Positions 34,532-45,749 of a stretch of 64,000 nt of DNA are shown here, in pieces (positions within the stretch are counted from its first letter, which is position 1; each line of letters opens with the position of its first letter). The position numbers and the translations under genes were made by a program. The notes beneath the pieces are model-generated. The model was given only the letters and a program-made list of their open reading frames with translations. It was not told where the DNA came from and ran no database searches. Origin of the DNA: Sternotherus odoratus (Eukaryota > Chordata > Testudines > Kinosternidae); contig JAVMKO010000001.1 in the NCBI GenBank assembly GCA_032164245.1, forward strand, positions 75,761,892 through 75,825,891, read 5' to 3'.

Positions 34532-35315
34532 TTGTGCAGTAGCAACCCTTGGTGACCCCTGTCCCAGTTTCCTTTCTCTCAGACCCCCAAAGAACTCAAC
34601 ACAGTCCAAAAGGGTGCAAGACCAAAATTCCCCTGCTAGGGTTCTACTTTATTAAAGCCAAATAACCTTCAGGGGTGCATAACCCTCCTCCTTGGGGCCT
34701 GTGGTTCTCATCTTGACCTCTCTAGCCTGTAATCTCTCCCCATGACTTAGGGTGGGGGATGCACAACCTTCTCCTCATTGGGGCCTGTGATCTCTGGGAT
34801 CTCCACTCCCTTAGGAGAGCATCTCTCTTTGTGAGCACCTCCCTGCAATTGAGCCCTGGCGGCTTTTTATCAGGTTCAGACATAGGGGCTGACTCTGTGG
34901 GTGCGCCGGCAGCCCCTCTCCATCAGCTCCTCCTCCAGAGCCAGCCTTCCACCTGCCTGCCAGCAGGCTCTGCCAATCAGCTCCTCCCCCTCCCTGCCAG
35001 CACTTCCTGCCTGCTAGTGTTCAGCCATTCAGTGGTGCTCAGGAGGCACTAGGGAAAGGGGGAGGGAGGGTGTGCTTGGGGGAAGAACAAAGCAGGAAGA
35101 GGCAGGGTGGGGTGGGAAGAGGTGGAGCAGGGTGGGGGCTTGAGGGAAGGGATGGAGGGCTGCGGGGCTTGGGGTGGAGCAGGGGTCAAGCACCTTCCCC
35201 CCCCCCCCCGCAACTCAGAAAGATGGCACCTCTGGGCTCACATGCTCATTATTCAATTAACTGTTTAAGGACAATTAATTATTTTCCTTAAATTAACCCC
35301 GCATGGGTAGCAAGT
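34532..35315 (-). repeat. 5' LTR, split by a hAT element
   Basis: Same family as 28851-29259. The minus strand ends CTACTGCACA. About 70 bp around 34670-34770 appears partly duplicated (CTCCTTGGGGCCTGTG, CTCATTGGGGCCTGTG). The hAT element 34881-35234 is inserted in it. The outer end near 35303-35315 diverges from the 3' LTR, suggesting truncation. Confidence 0.6.
34881..35234. mobile_element. hAT-like element inside the 5' LTR
   Basis: Begins CATAGGGGCTGACTCTGTGG; on the minus strand the other end begins CAGAGGTGCCATCT. Flanks GGTTCAGA and GGCTCACA agree at 6 of 8 bases, and the LTR text continues on either side as in the other LTR. GC-rich interior, no transposase. Confidence 0.65.
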
Positions 35316-35966
35316 TGAAAAATGTGATCTCTATTTTCAACGCGGTGTCAGAAAGCTGGTGCAGATCTCTCCAGTCTGGAGGACGCCACCTAAACCTAAT
35401 GATTGACTGTTTTATTGAAGGAGCCAGGTTGTCAAAACATATAACCAGTGTAGTCACCAGAAGGGTAACATCTGCTTGCTCACCAGAGTTCTAGTACAAG
35501 TCCTTTTGGATAATGGTGCTCCGGAGAGATTTTTAAAGTTTGTAGATAGCAGTGGATTTTTTCGAATGCGTGTAATGACCATTCCAATCACTGCTAGATC
35601 CCTGATGGCCTGACTTCCCCCATTCTCAAGAGAAACGAAGATCAATCCAAAACTCAGCTGGAAAAAACCAGAACGGCACCTCGGAATTAAGCCTTTAGGA
35701 ATTTTATATCCAGACAATCATGTCCAAGGGAAAGACACTCAAGAAAAAGCGAGAATAGAACAGACTAAAGTAAATACCTCTTGCTCCTACTTTGTTAGAG
35801 AGAGTTGGGTTACTTTTCATTGGAATAAATTTCATTTTGTCAGATGATTCTCCAGAGCTGTCAGATCCCTTTGCAGTGAATGAATCCACAGAGATAATTC
35901 TATCTGTTGATTTAGGCCATCTTCCAGAGCTAAGTCCTCAATACTCAGTAAGAGAGTACGATGGAG
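35316..35966. other. Unassigned, possibly old retroelement sequence
   Basis: Open-looking short frames exist on both strands: DDSPELSDPFAVNESTEIIL on the plus strand, MKSNPTLSNKVGARGIYF on the minus. No motif settles it. A VLLDNGA phrase near 35509 is discussed under rejected items. Confidence 0.3.
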
Positions 35967-36715
35967 TGTCTACCCCACACAAGGCCGGAAGGGGTGAATT
36001 AAGCCAATTAACCTAGAGGCTGCACCTGGAGGGCAGAAGGGGGCTGCAAGGCACAGGGTGGGGAACACTGTGCGCTCAGGAGAGGAGGCGGGGCAGGGGT
36101 GGGGATTTGGGGAAGGGGTGGAGTTGGGGCCGGGCTGGGGGTGGGAGGGCACGAGCACCCAACAGCACCAGGGAAAGTTGGCGCCTATGCTGCAGGGAAG
36201 TAGTCTGCAGTCACTCCATGTGAGAATGGAGGTGTGTTTGAGGCTATGGGGTTCAGTAGTCTGCAGTTACTTCCGATGAGGAGGGAGTTTGAGCTGGTAC
36301 ACGCAGAGAGGGGGGATCCAGAAGCTGTAGGAAGGAGTCCAGGGAAGGAGCAACCGGATCTGAGCAAAAGCAGATACAGGGTCCCTGGACTGGTTACCTG
36401 GACAAGAGGACAGGCCTGGTTCCCCTACTGGCCACTGGGGAAGTGGCACCATCAGGGCAATGCCAGGGAAGACTGCCTGAGACCAGTTGTGTAGAAGGAC
36501 TATGGTAGCAAAAAGGGGATACATGCTAAGTGACCTTACTGGAGGACTGAGTCACAAAGAGAGAGCAGCAGCTCCTGGAGCAAGAGAGGGGCTGTGGAGT
36601 GGGAGACAGAGGAACAGTGTGCAATCGCAGGAAGGGGCATTGCCCTCCCAAAGCTAATCCCCAGAATGGGCAGGAGGAAGCATCATTCCAGCAGTGTGTA
36701 GAGCGCCCTGTCACA
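35967..36715 (+). mobile_element. Solo LTR with a nested small hAT
   Basis: Starts TGTCTACCCCACACAAGG and ends GAGCGCCCTGTCACA (TG...CA). Flanks TGGAG (35962-35966) and GGGAG (36716-36720) make a 5-bp duplication with one change. The hAT 36052-36189 lies inside, so the LTR proper is about 600 bp. Confidence 0.7.
36052..36189. mobile_element. Small hAT with 8-bp duplication, nested in LTR
   Basis: Starts CACAGGGTGGGG and ends GTTGGCGCCTATG; flanks CTGCAAGG (36044-36051) and CTGCAGGG (36190-36197) differ at one base. GC-rich 138 bp. End sequence relates it to 34881-35234. Confidence 0.75.
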
Positions 36716-38727
36716 GGGAGCCAGTCTATCTAGCTACAATTTTAAGTCATGCCTCTCAGTGTAGTATCTAAGCACTCAGCGGGCTGCTCACAGGACTGCA
36801 TTAGACACTGAACAGAACCTTGAAACAGTTTGCTTAGTAATCAAGTGATTTACTGGGGCTTAAACAGTCCTGAAGTTATGGGCACTATTAGCCTGCCCTT
36901 CACAGGTTGATTTGCCAGATCATACTTAGGGGGTGGTGATTTTGAAAAGACTGGTCTAGTTTATCACGTTACACTGTTTAGAAGGAGGGATGCAGTGCTA
37001 GTGTTAGCACTGAGCGCTCCCACCTTAAACTAGTCACCAGGAAGACCCCTGGTAATCCAGTGTAAAAGATCCACAGAAAAAGCATACACTTCCGTACTCC
37101 TTGCCCTGGTGTTCTAAGCCTCTGTCAACATGACCTCGTGAGAGGAGGGGTGTTCAGGTTTCCTTATTTAAAACGTCCCATGCATACTGGCATGGAGAGG
37201 TACTGCTTGTCCTCCATTGCAGAGGCGGCTGGATTTATGAGGTCTACAATGTGCACCCTCATGAAGCATTTTGGGATCTTTTAGGAAGAAGAGCATTATA
37301 ATAAATAAAAGATTGCAGCCCACACAAGGAGAATTTGTGTAGGCCTCCAACAGGAGAGGGAGGAAATTGGAGTCACTCTCCACGACCACTGCTCCCAATC
37401 TATTCAGACTAATACTGTGATGTTATCACCGTGGTCACACCGGTGTTTTGGTGAACTGGGCTGGGTCAGTCACTCTTACTTCTTCCTGACAGGAAATCTA
37501 GTCTGTGGGCCCTTTGTCAGGTACCCCACCCCCTACCTCTGCTATATGAAATCTTATGTGACTGCCACACTAAGTTAGTGACAACTTTAGCTCCTATAAG
37601 CAAATACCTATGACCAATTTAGCAGTGACATTAGTAGGTTCCAAAATCCCATCCTGTCCTCTTGCATGCCAGTGAAAGAGGCTATATTGAAAAACGTGGA
37701 AGGAGGAGAGGGTGTTAAATAATATGAGCAAGCAGAAAGAGGATATGCGGTGACTGGAAACACACCACAAGGTAGTTACACTAGGACCAGTCAGTGTTCC
37801 AGAGACTGGCAGCATACTACCGTTTGGTTATGTTGACTGGTACTTGTGCTCCAAAGCCTGGAGGTATCACCAGGCTGGAAAATACCCTGCAGAATTCTGA
37901 TGCTATAAGTCTTAGACATAGAACTGTAAGGACTGTGGATGCCAGGGGAGGTGGGCAGAACACTGCCAGGTCATTACACTGTGGTGGGTCAGAGCTTCAG
38001 ACACTGGGTATCCCGGAAGGCATGGGCCCTTGGGGATGCATTGTAGAAGGTTATTCTGTATGGAGCAGAGTGCCAGCATCTGAGCCTAGAAATAGTCCAG
38101 CAGCACCATGTTGAGATCTACACTGTGCCAAAGACGGGGAGTATAGAAGGGTCTGCCATGCAAAGGAGACAGCAGTGGATTGTTGCTATGCAACTTGAGT
38201 TGTTTATGAGGAAACTGAAGAAACCTTTGCAGTCGTTTATTAGTTGAATTTTCTTCTGGTGACCTCCCCTCCAAATCTCTTAACCCAATGAAGTAGGTGA
38301 TTGCATGGCAGATGCAATGCAGTTTCCGATCCCTGGATGTCAGCTTGCAGCCGCCAGTCACTAAACAACTCAAACACTGATCCTGACTTCTCCCAATCCT
38401 CTCTGTATCTGACCCCTTTATATCTTATACATACCCCTTCATGACACTTATTTGCTCTAGCTTGTCCTAGCTTTCTCTCCTCCAGCCTGAACACATTCAT
38501 GCTGAGAAAGGGGAACACTAGTTTCTTTCAATTTTTCACTCCCCCATCACAGTTCTGCTCTAATGCTAACTCATGCACAAGGCCCAGCACCAGACGCTGG
38601 TGCCCTCCCTTCACTCTTTGTCACAAAAGCACAGAAAATGGCGTTAGATACATATCTTTGGTTACATCTTCTCTATTCTCCTATCCCACCACTGTATGAT
38701 TGTTTTCTGGGGTATATTTATAACTAG
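36716..38727. other. Unannotated stretch
   Basis: No gene, splice-bounded exon or named repeat recognised over about 2 kb. Confidence 0.45.
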
Positions 38728-39685
38728 CAGAAATACCCGGTGTTGCTCGGGTCCGTCGGAGGGGGGGAAGGGGACCCAGCGTTGCTCAAAGAGAGCTGAG
38801 CGAGTGTGGGGTCCGTTGGAGGGTGGGAGGGGGGAGAGAGCTGAGCGAGTGGATGGGGGGCATTGGAGTGGGGGGAGGAGGGGGAGATTTTAAAATTTTT
38901 CTATTCTTACCTGAGGGGCGAGAGAGCTGAGCGAGTGCAAGGTCCGTTGGGGTGGGGGGAGGGGGGTGAGATTTTAAAAATTTTCTATTCTTTCCTGAGG
39001 GGGGAGAGAGCTCAGTGAGTGTGGGGCCCCTTGGATGGGAGGAAGAGAGCTGAGCGAGTGCGGGGTCCGTTGGAGGGTGGGAGGGGGGAAGAGAGCTGAG
39101 CGAGTGGGTGGGGGGCATTGGAGTGGGGGGAGGAGGGGGAGATTTTAAAAAATTTATATTCTTACCTGAGGGGCGAGAGAGCTGAGCGAGTGCAAGGTCC
39201 GTTGGGGGGGGGGAGGGAGCTGAGCGAATGGGGAGGCTTTGGAGGGAGGGAGGGAGGGGGGTGAGATTTAAAAAATTTTCGATTCTTTCCTGAGGGGGGA
39301 GAGAGCTCAGCGAGTGTGGGGGCCCCTGGATGGGGGGGAGGAGGGAGAGAGCTCAGCGAGTGCCGGGGCCGTTAGGGGGGGGCGGGGGCAGAGAGCTGAG
39401 CGAGTGCGGGGTCTGTTGGAGGGGGGTATTATTACATCATAACTATGTCACAGAGAACAGCAGGTGTTAACCTGCTGCCCAGCTGATGTGAATGGGCTTT
39501 AAAGAATTTCAGACCTGGGGGGCATCAGAGGTGAGATTTGAAAAATTTTCGACTCTTACCCTGATTAGGACCCTAAGGCCTATAACTGTACCAAATTTCA
39601 AGTCTCTAGCTCAAACGGTGTGGAAGAAGTAAGAGAACGTACATACATGCACGCATACACCATTTGACTTTTATATATATAGATT
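38728..39685. mobile_element. Repeat with embedded GC-rich minisatellite
   Basis: Begins AGCAGAAATACCCGGTGTTG and ends CTTTTATATATATAGATTTA, a head and tail I associate with a widespread interspersed family of unknown class. About 38790-39411 is a minisatellite: GAGCTGAGCGAGTG (variants CTCAG, TGAGT, GAATG) occurs 11 times. A longer unit of about 255-295 bp also repeats, carrying GATTTTAAAAATTTTCTATT and CTTACCTGAGGGG. The tail contains CCAAATTTCAAGTCTCTAGC. Confidence 0.55.
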
Positions 39686-39689
39686 TATC

Positions 39690-39850
39690 CAGTTTAAAAT
39701 GACTGAAGCAGTGGAGTGTCTATCACTTCTCGGGGAATCTATTCCATGGTCTAATAAAACTCACTGTTTAGGAAATTTTTTCTGATGTTCTCCCTGAATG
39801 TAAATGTTGTATCCCTTCCTACCACCTCAGCAATTCCTCCCCCTCCATGG
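39690..39850 (-). mobile_element. CR1-like fragment
   Basis: GGGGAATCTATTCCATGGTC and the following TTTAGGAAATTTTTTCTGATG are a diverged form of the CR1 minus-strand text 'ttccacag...ttaggaag..ttcctaatg'. The minisatellite-bearing repeat abuts it. Confidence 0.5.
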
Positions 39851-40639
39851 AATTTTTACCTTTCAACTAATAGTAGAGAGTTATCCTCCACCCCGAATAG
39901 CCATGTTATACATTCTTTATATTCGGGGTGTGCTGTCTATGTATGCAACGCATGCCCAAATGGCTGTGCATTGTTCAACTGGATCTGGGATGATTTCATC
40001 CAGCCCCTGATCATACGTAGAGAACAAAATGGCATCCTCTGTACAGCATGACCTCGCATGTACCATACATGCAAGGTCACAGCTTGCATGCAAAAAAATT
40101 GTTGCATGTCTCTACAAAGAATATCACCACACACACAATATTTTTAATATTTCTTCACAAGTCTGTTCTTATAGCCCTTTACTCATTCTTATTGCTTTTC
40201 TATGAATTTACTACAGTCTTTGTGACATTTAATAGTTGCTGTGTTTCAACCCAAAGCTGCCTGAGTCTCAGTTGTAGGAAGGGAGACATAGTGAACTGTA
40301 AACTGAAACTCCATCTGATGTTGCTACCATCAAGAACAAGTAAAGGAGGCTGTCACATGCATCCTGTCTTTAGAAGCCCGCCTTGCAAAAGCATGTCTGC
40401 CTGTGCAGGCATTGTGGAGCTCCAGATTACGTATGCGGAGGGGAAAGGGAGCTGACTGACAGAAGAGATTTACAATTCACATTGATGTCTTACAATTGTG
40501 CATCTATCTGAAGAACCGCTATAGAGCTCTTTGAGACATTGCGCTTAGAAGGAGGTTATTAGATTATTTTTCCTCTCTGACCCTTCTTCCCCGCATTGGG
40601 GATGTGGGAGGGGAATGTAATGATAGCAAGAGCCGGTAG
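39851..40639. other. Unannotated stretch
   Basis: No gene recognised. The 135-codon plus-strand frame at 40048-40455 has no start or splice support. Confidence 0.4.
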
Positions 40640-41665
40640 GAAAATTTTAATCAAAACAACTTTCTGTTGGAAAATGCCATTTTGACAACACTGACATTTT
40701 TCACAAAAACCATATCCATTTTACTGATATTTCCCATGAAAAGAATTCCGAGTGAATTTATTTTCATTTTGGAAAATTTTGTGTAGAAAAAAATTGAAAT
40801 TTCATTTTACAACAAAATGTTCATTTTAAAAATATTTTTAAGTTCATTTTACGTTATTTCATGACATGTCCATGTTTGGACATAATATGACATGTCATGG
40901 CATGCACTACTTCTAGTGACATATTATGCAACCTATTAGACAATCACAGAAATGGAGGACTGGAAAGGCCCTCCAAAGTCAAATAGTCCAACGCCCTGCA
41001 CTGAGGCAGACAAAGTATATCTAGACCATCCCTGGAAAGTGTTTATCCAACCTTCTCCTAAAAACCTCCAATGATAGGGAGGTTGTGGAATCCCCAGGTA
41101 ACCTGTTCTAGTGCTTTAAGTATCCTTATAGTTAGAAAGTGCTTCCTAATATTCAAAACCTTACTGCAAACTAAGCCAATTAATAGAAACTAATGACATA
41201 AGTCAAAATATTTTATTTTCTTTTTAAATCATTAAAGGCAGCTGCTACTTAGTACTGATTGAAATATCAACTTATTTTCTAGCTCAAAGTGTCTCCTTTG
41301 TGTGTATAATGAAACAGTTTGACACTTTGAACAAGAAAAGAAAATAAGCATTAGAGGAGCTGCTGTTTTCAATATTCTTAAATCAGCATGGAATCATTTT
41401 TCTAGGATACTGAAAACATGACATGTTGTACTAGGCACGACTGCTACTCAGACATCATGAAATAATGTAAAAATAATAAAAAGTAATTTCAAAATATTTT
41501 GGACTTTTTACAATTTTTATTTCCAATTTTTCAAAATATTTTTAAAATTTTCATTTCATGGGAAATTTAAAAAAAATCATTTTTGTTTCAATTTGGAATG
41601 AAAACCAACTTTGAAATGGCAAAATGTTGCATGAAACAGAAATTCCGAGGTTCAACCAGCTCTAA
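40640..41665. mobile_element. AT-rich old repeat, apparently split by CR1
   Basis: TTGGAAAATGCCATTTTGAC and TTTTACAACAAAATGTTCAT at 40640-40860, and GAAAACCAACTTTGAAATGG..TTCAACCAGCTCTAAC at 41480-41665, match the AT-rich turtle repeat also at 20400-20935. The CR1 piece 40935-41165 lies between them. Boundaries are approximate. Confidence 0.4.
40935..41165 (-). mobile_element. CR1 LINE 3' fragment
   Basis: ATCACAGAAATGGAGGACTGG, AATAGTCCAACGCCCTGCAC and GAGGTTGTGGAATCCCCAGG follow the minus-strand CR1 order seen at 25552-25770. Confidence 0.85.
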
Positions 41666-43129
41666 CAACAGACTGACACCCTCACCCGCCCACCCATTTT
41701 GAATAGTTTTAAAAGTGATCTCTAAAGCTTTTGTCCAAAATACACACATGCCTTACCTCTATTGGTTCTACCAGCACTCATCACTGGCCATAAAACCTCG
41801 GGATTTTGTTGCAGACACCCTGCAAGCCATTGTCTTATCCACTGTCAGAGAAGTTTTCTGAGGTTTCTAAACCAGCCCAGCCAGTGGCATTTCCTCCTTC
41901 ACCCACCACCCCAAAAATGAAAGAGGGCATCAGCCAGATTCTTGCAGCAATACCACACCTGAGTACAACACAGGTCCATTTCTCTTCACCCTAACCCCAC
42001 ATCACATACGGTGGGGAGAAAACCTATCAGTGACAGATGGACACACACCCTCCTTTCTCTCACTCCACCCTTACCCACACCAAGGCCTGTCTGTCTTTCC
42101 CCTCCAGTATGTGACCATCAAGGGGCGGGGGAAGCTAACTTCCCTGAAGGAAAAGCTGTTCTGTTGTTTTATTAGCTTGAGATGCTGGAGTGAAATTGCA
42201 GCCCAATAGCTCCACCTACTGGTTTCTGTCAATCAAAACAACCAGCCCAGCTGCCTAGAAAGAATTTCCTGATGGAAAAGTGGGATGCCAGTGAGTGTCT
42301 GGAAGCTTAAACGCAAGGAATAGTGGCCTGTTTTATTTTTGAAATGAGACAAATCTGTTCATATGGGGAATATTACATGAAAAAGTGACTTGTAACTGTT
42401 AATCCATGTAGCACCTGTATTCATCACTTTGCAGACAGCTATACTTCTGGGTTTCAACTCTGAAGATCAAGAGAACTTTTTTATTCCAGGGCATGGCGCA
42501 AAACAAAATCTAAGGAAAGGGTAGCATATGACACCAAGAGAAGGGGAAGCCTGCTGAATCAGAAATGACTGCTTCCCATTAGAGAACGCCTCAGCATTAC
42601 CATTCTTCTCAATTCTTCTCTGGGACTGATTTTGGGTCACATCTTGAAGTCACATAAACCCCCAAAGCAAACTTTTGGACTTTCTAATATCCCACAAGAC
42701 TAGCCCAGCTTGTGGGATAGACCCTTCAAAACCATGACTGCCCTGTGAAAAAATGGTGTGCTAAGCCCTTGGAGCGATCATCTTATTTGTGTTTGATTCC
42801 TTTATCTTCATTTCTTGCCCCTGGAGGGACGTCAGGCAACAAAAAGATTCAAGGATCCAGTGTCACCTTGTGCTTCTGCCCATCTCTTTTCTGAACCTCT
42901 TTTTTTAAACAGAGGAAAGAGTCTGTTTATCTTTGGTTTCCATTTTCTCAGGGGTTGCTGAAGCAATGTGTAGGCAGCAACTCTCTGCGGCAGGAGAAAT
43001 TGATTTAATTCACCACAGAAACTAGAGACAAAAACTTGTGGTGGGTCACATCTTGTTCATTTTCACCTCCACAGCCCAGCCAATACAGAGCTGTTCCCAG
43101 TGCTCTAGCCAGTCTGGTTTTATAATTTG
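41666..43129. other. Unannotated stretch
   Basis: No gene or named repeat recognised. Confidence 0.45.
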
Positions 43130-43300
43130 GAGTAAAGGGGTTTCCACTTCTTCCTTTGGGAGACTCTTCCACAGTCTAATAGATCTCACCATTAGGAAAT
43201 GTCTCCTGATAACCTAAATATTCCCTTTCTTTGTTACACCCCCTTCACAATCCTTCCTGCACAAAACTCCTTGTCCTCTTCAGTGTTACACCCTTTGAAT
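43130..43300 (-). mobile_element. CR1-like fragment
   Basis: GAGACTCTTCCACAGTCTAA and CACCATTAGGAAATGTCTCC correspond to the same region as 39690-39850. Confidence 0.5.
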
Positions 43301-44089
43301 GTTTGTCACAAGTTGTCATGTTACCCCTCCAAACCCCTGACTTGTCATTTAACCAACCAGGCATATATATATTCACTAGTAAAACACATTGTTAAAGGTG
43401 AGTTACGATTTCTTTGCAGTACCTCATGCTCTTCCAGAATGTGGAAGTTGGCAAACAAAAACTACAACCAGAGAGCCATGAAATGTCCCTCCATCCCCAA
43501 AAATCTAACTCAGCACCTTCAGTCAGCCTCCCACTGTCCCACACACACCCCCAGCCCAACCTGCTCCCATCAGCTTCCTAGCCACCTTATCTTCCCAGTT
43601 TCTGACACCCACCTGAAAATGAAGATGTTCATTGGGCGGTTTAAAATGTAGTATAAATGGACCAATTTGGGGAGGAGACATTTGGGGGAAGGAATGATTG
43701 GTGAAGTTGAACACAACCTACATACTCCACTTTGGAGGGAGGCATTAAGGCACTATATATATGTAATAGAAATTCTGGTTACACTTCAGAGCCTTGCTCA
43801 CAATAGCAAAAATTGGGCTAGTAATTTACACGTGGACTCCACTGTACTGCACAATGGTGGAAGCTGTAGGGAAAATAGGGTGTGTCTTTTTTATCATTGT
43901 CATTATCTAACACTACTCAGAACAGGGACAAGCAATATTGTGGATGAAAATGGCCGCAACTTATGACATTAATGTTCCTACCAGTGCTACCCCTGGAAAA
44001 CCTGCTCCTCTAGTGAATTGCTGGTCCTGTTTTTACCAGCGTAGATACAGACCAAAGGAAGAGGAGTTTAGATTGTTTGACAGTATTAC
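43301..44089. other. Unannotated stretch
   Basis: No gene recognised; frames at 43199-43966 overlap on both strands. Confidence 0.4.
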
Positions 44090-44247
44090 CATAGGTGTGC
44101 GCACAGGGTGTGCCGGGTGTGCCCAGGCACACCCTAATGTCTCCAAAAAAAGTGGCTTTCAATGCAGAATGTGGCGCCTTTAAAATAAATAATTAAATAA
44201 AATTCCCTGGGTGCACACCCTCATAAAATGTGCTGCACACACCTATG
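44090..44247. mobile_element. hAT MITE with 8-bp duplication
   Basis: Starts CATAGGTGTGCGCACAGG; right end on the minus strand CATAGGTGTGTGCAGCAC. Flanks AGTATTAC (44082-44089) and AGCATTAC (44248-44255) differ at one base. 158 bp, no coding capacity. Confidence 0.9.
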
Positions 44248-45749
44248 AGCATTACCAAATCTTTCATACTATGACAGCTGCAGAAGGGGTGGGTGTACAA
44301 ACAGCACAGGACCTGCATCAGGACTGGCATTCAGCGACGAGCAAGACGTGAAGGCATTTTATCCCAATATAGAGAGGAATGCATCTCCCTCTGTGTTGCT
44401 GGTGGTAACTTTGACAGTCCAAGGAACAATGGTAATTGCTTGTTACTGTGGAAACTAGACCTCCAGAAATAACACTTATGAGCCAGCAGGGTCGTGGGAG
44501 AAACACAAGCGTACAGCCTCCCGAAAACACATACGATTTGGCTTCATAAATGAGACGGGGTTCAAAGGAAAGGACCAAGTAGTTTGAATGCAACAGGAGC
44601 CCAGAAGAACCTTTGCTCCTCCCTTCAGCTTGAACCCCAAATGTTTTAAGTGGCTCAAAAAAGTTCACATGACTTTTTAACTTACTGTTCTTCATTTCAA
44701 TGGCTGCCACTGTGCTTTCAAGGGTCCCCAAGATAACTCAGAGAGGCTTTTCTTGTGATATTTGCAGCCTACCTGGAAGTGGGCCATCTGTTCCCCTGAG
44801 TTTTCCTGCCTGTGGTAAAGTGACTCATCTGCTGCTACAATGCCACGTGGCTAGGAGCAACATTGCAAGATTTTGTTCTTTAAGTCTTGCCACCCATGTC
44901 CTCTGGTGGTCCCCTTGCCTTGTGATTCAGACTTTTGGCCAGGTTACCTTTGGTCTCACCCCTTTCAGGGTAAACCAAGGTTTTCATCAATAGCCCCAGA
45001 GCCTTTGCACCAGGTTAAAAACCAATAGTTGTTCTGGCCCCTTGTGCTTGGGGTCTTCTAGCTAGTCTTCCCACTGAGGCTATAAGGGAATCCAGTCCCT
45101 AACATCTACCCTGGATTCCAGCCCATTTTGTGGCAAATGGCTAAGGTCTTTCTGGTCACATACCTCTTACTTCTTCTCTGGGCTACTACCTATAACGTGT
45201 TCACCTTCTCCTCAGGGACTCGTACTCTCAGCAGGGAGTCTGACCCAGGGCCCAGCCCAAGCCTCGGTCCTCACGGTAACAAAGGAAAAGAAACAAAATT
45301 AACAGAAATGAAGAGCAGTTCCAACATTTCAGTTGTACCCAGAACCTCCAGCCATCTGTCCTACTGCTTTGTGTTCATACTCAACCTGAGGTATCTTGGC
45401 TCTCTACCATGCTCCTCTTAAGCACCTTTCCAGCATGTTTAAACAGGATTCTCTAAGGCTAGGCAGCTGGGGGGGGGGGGGGTGTGTGAGAAGACTGACC
45501 CCTGGGGATTCATGCGGGCTTGTGTAGTGTGAACTGCGACATCCTCACTTCTATTGTTAGCAAGCTAGGTAGAGTACGGCAGCGCAGGTACGTCTATATG
45601 AACGCCAAATCAGATGACAGGTGAGGCCAGCTTCTTGTTTCATCCACACCAGTCTGCTCATCATTTAGTCTGGGCGAGGGAAAGAAAAGAAGAGTCTGAG
45701 TGTCTGCATCACTCAGGGGTGGATATATAGGGTGGATATATAGCTATGG
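44248..45749. other. Unannotated; possible old LTR-like repeat at 44900-45430
   Basis: The 44900-45430 part (GGGACTCGTACTCTCAGCAGG and neighbours) resembles repeat text I associate with turtles but has no visible ends. A poly-G run lies at 45469-45482. No gene accepted. Confidence 0.35.

Larger units (their letters stand above)
28851..35315 (-). mobile_element. LTR retrotransposon with gag-like remnant and coiled-coil sequence
   Basis: Minus-strand element of about 6.5 kb. Its 3' LTR is 28851-29259 and its 5' LTR 34532-35315; both carry TGCTCATTATTCAATTAACT and the same TCTACTTTA(A/T)TAAA polyadenylation region. A polypurine tract and a TGG primer-binding sequence lie at the correct inner edges. 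After removal of later insertions (an LTR about 29800-30538, an LTR plus adjoining repeat 31403-32430, a palindromic repeat 32940-33390, a hAT in the 5' LTR) about 3 kb of interior remains. That interior shows a capsid-like start, two decayed CCHC knuckles and then coiled-coil-like sequence. I see no reverse transcriptase, RNase H or integrase. It is probably a Ty3-type non-autonomous element; the type is an inference. The outer 5' end looks truncated, so no flanking duplication is expected. Confidence 0.65.

Noticed and set aside
35500..35600. Possible retropepsin-like motif VLLDNGA (+)
   Set aside because: Asn replaces the Ser/Thr of the D-S/T-G-A site, and no flap or second conserved block follows. 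Too weak to call a protease.
45128..45421. Signal-peptide-like frame MAKVFLVTYLLLLLWATTYN
   Set aside because: Sits in sequence that resembles an old interspersed repeat and lacks a splice donor or conserved continuation.
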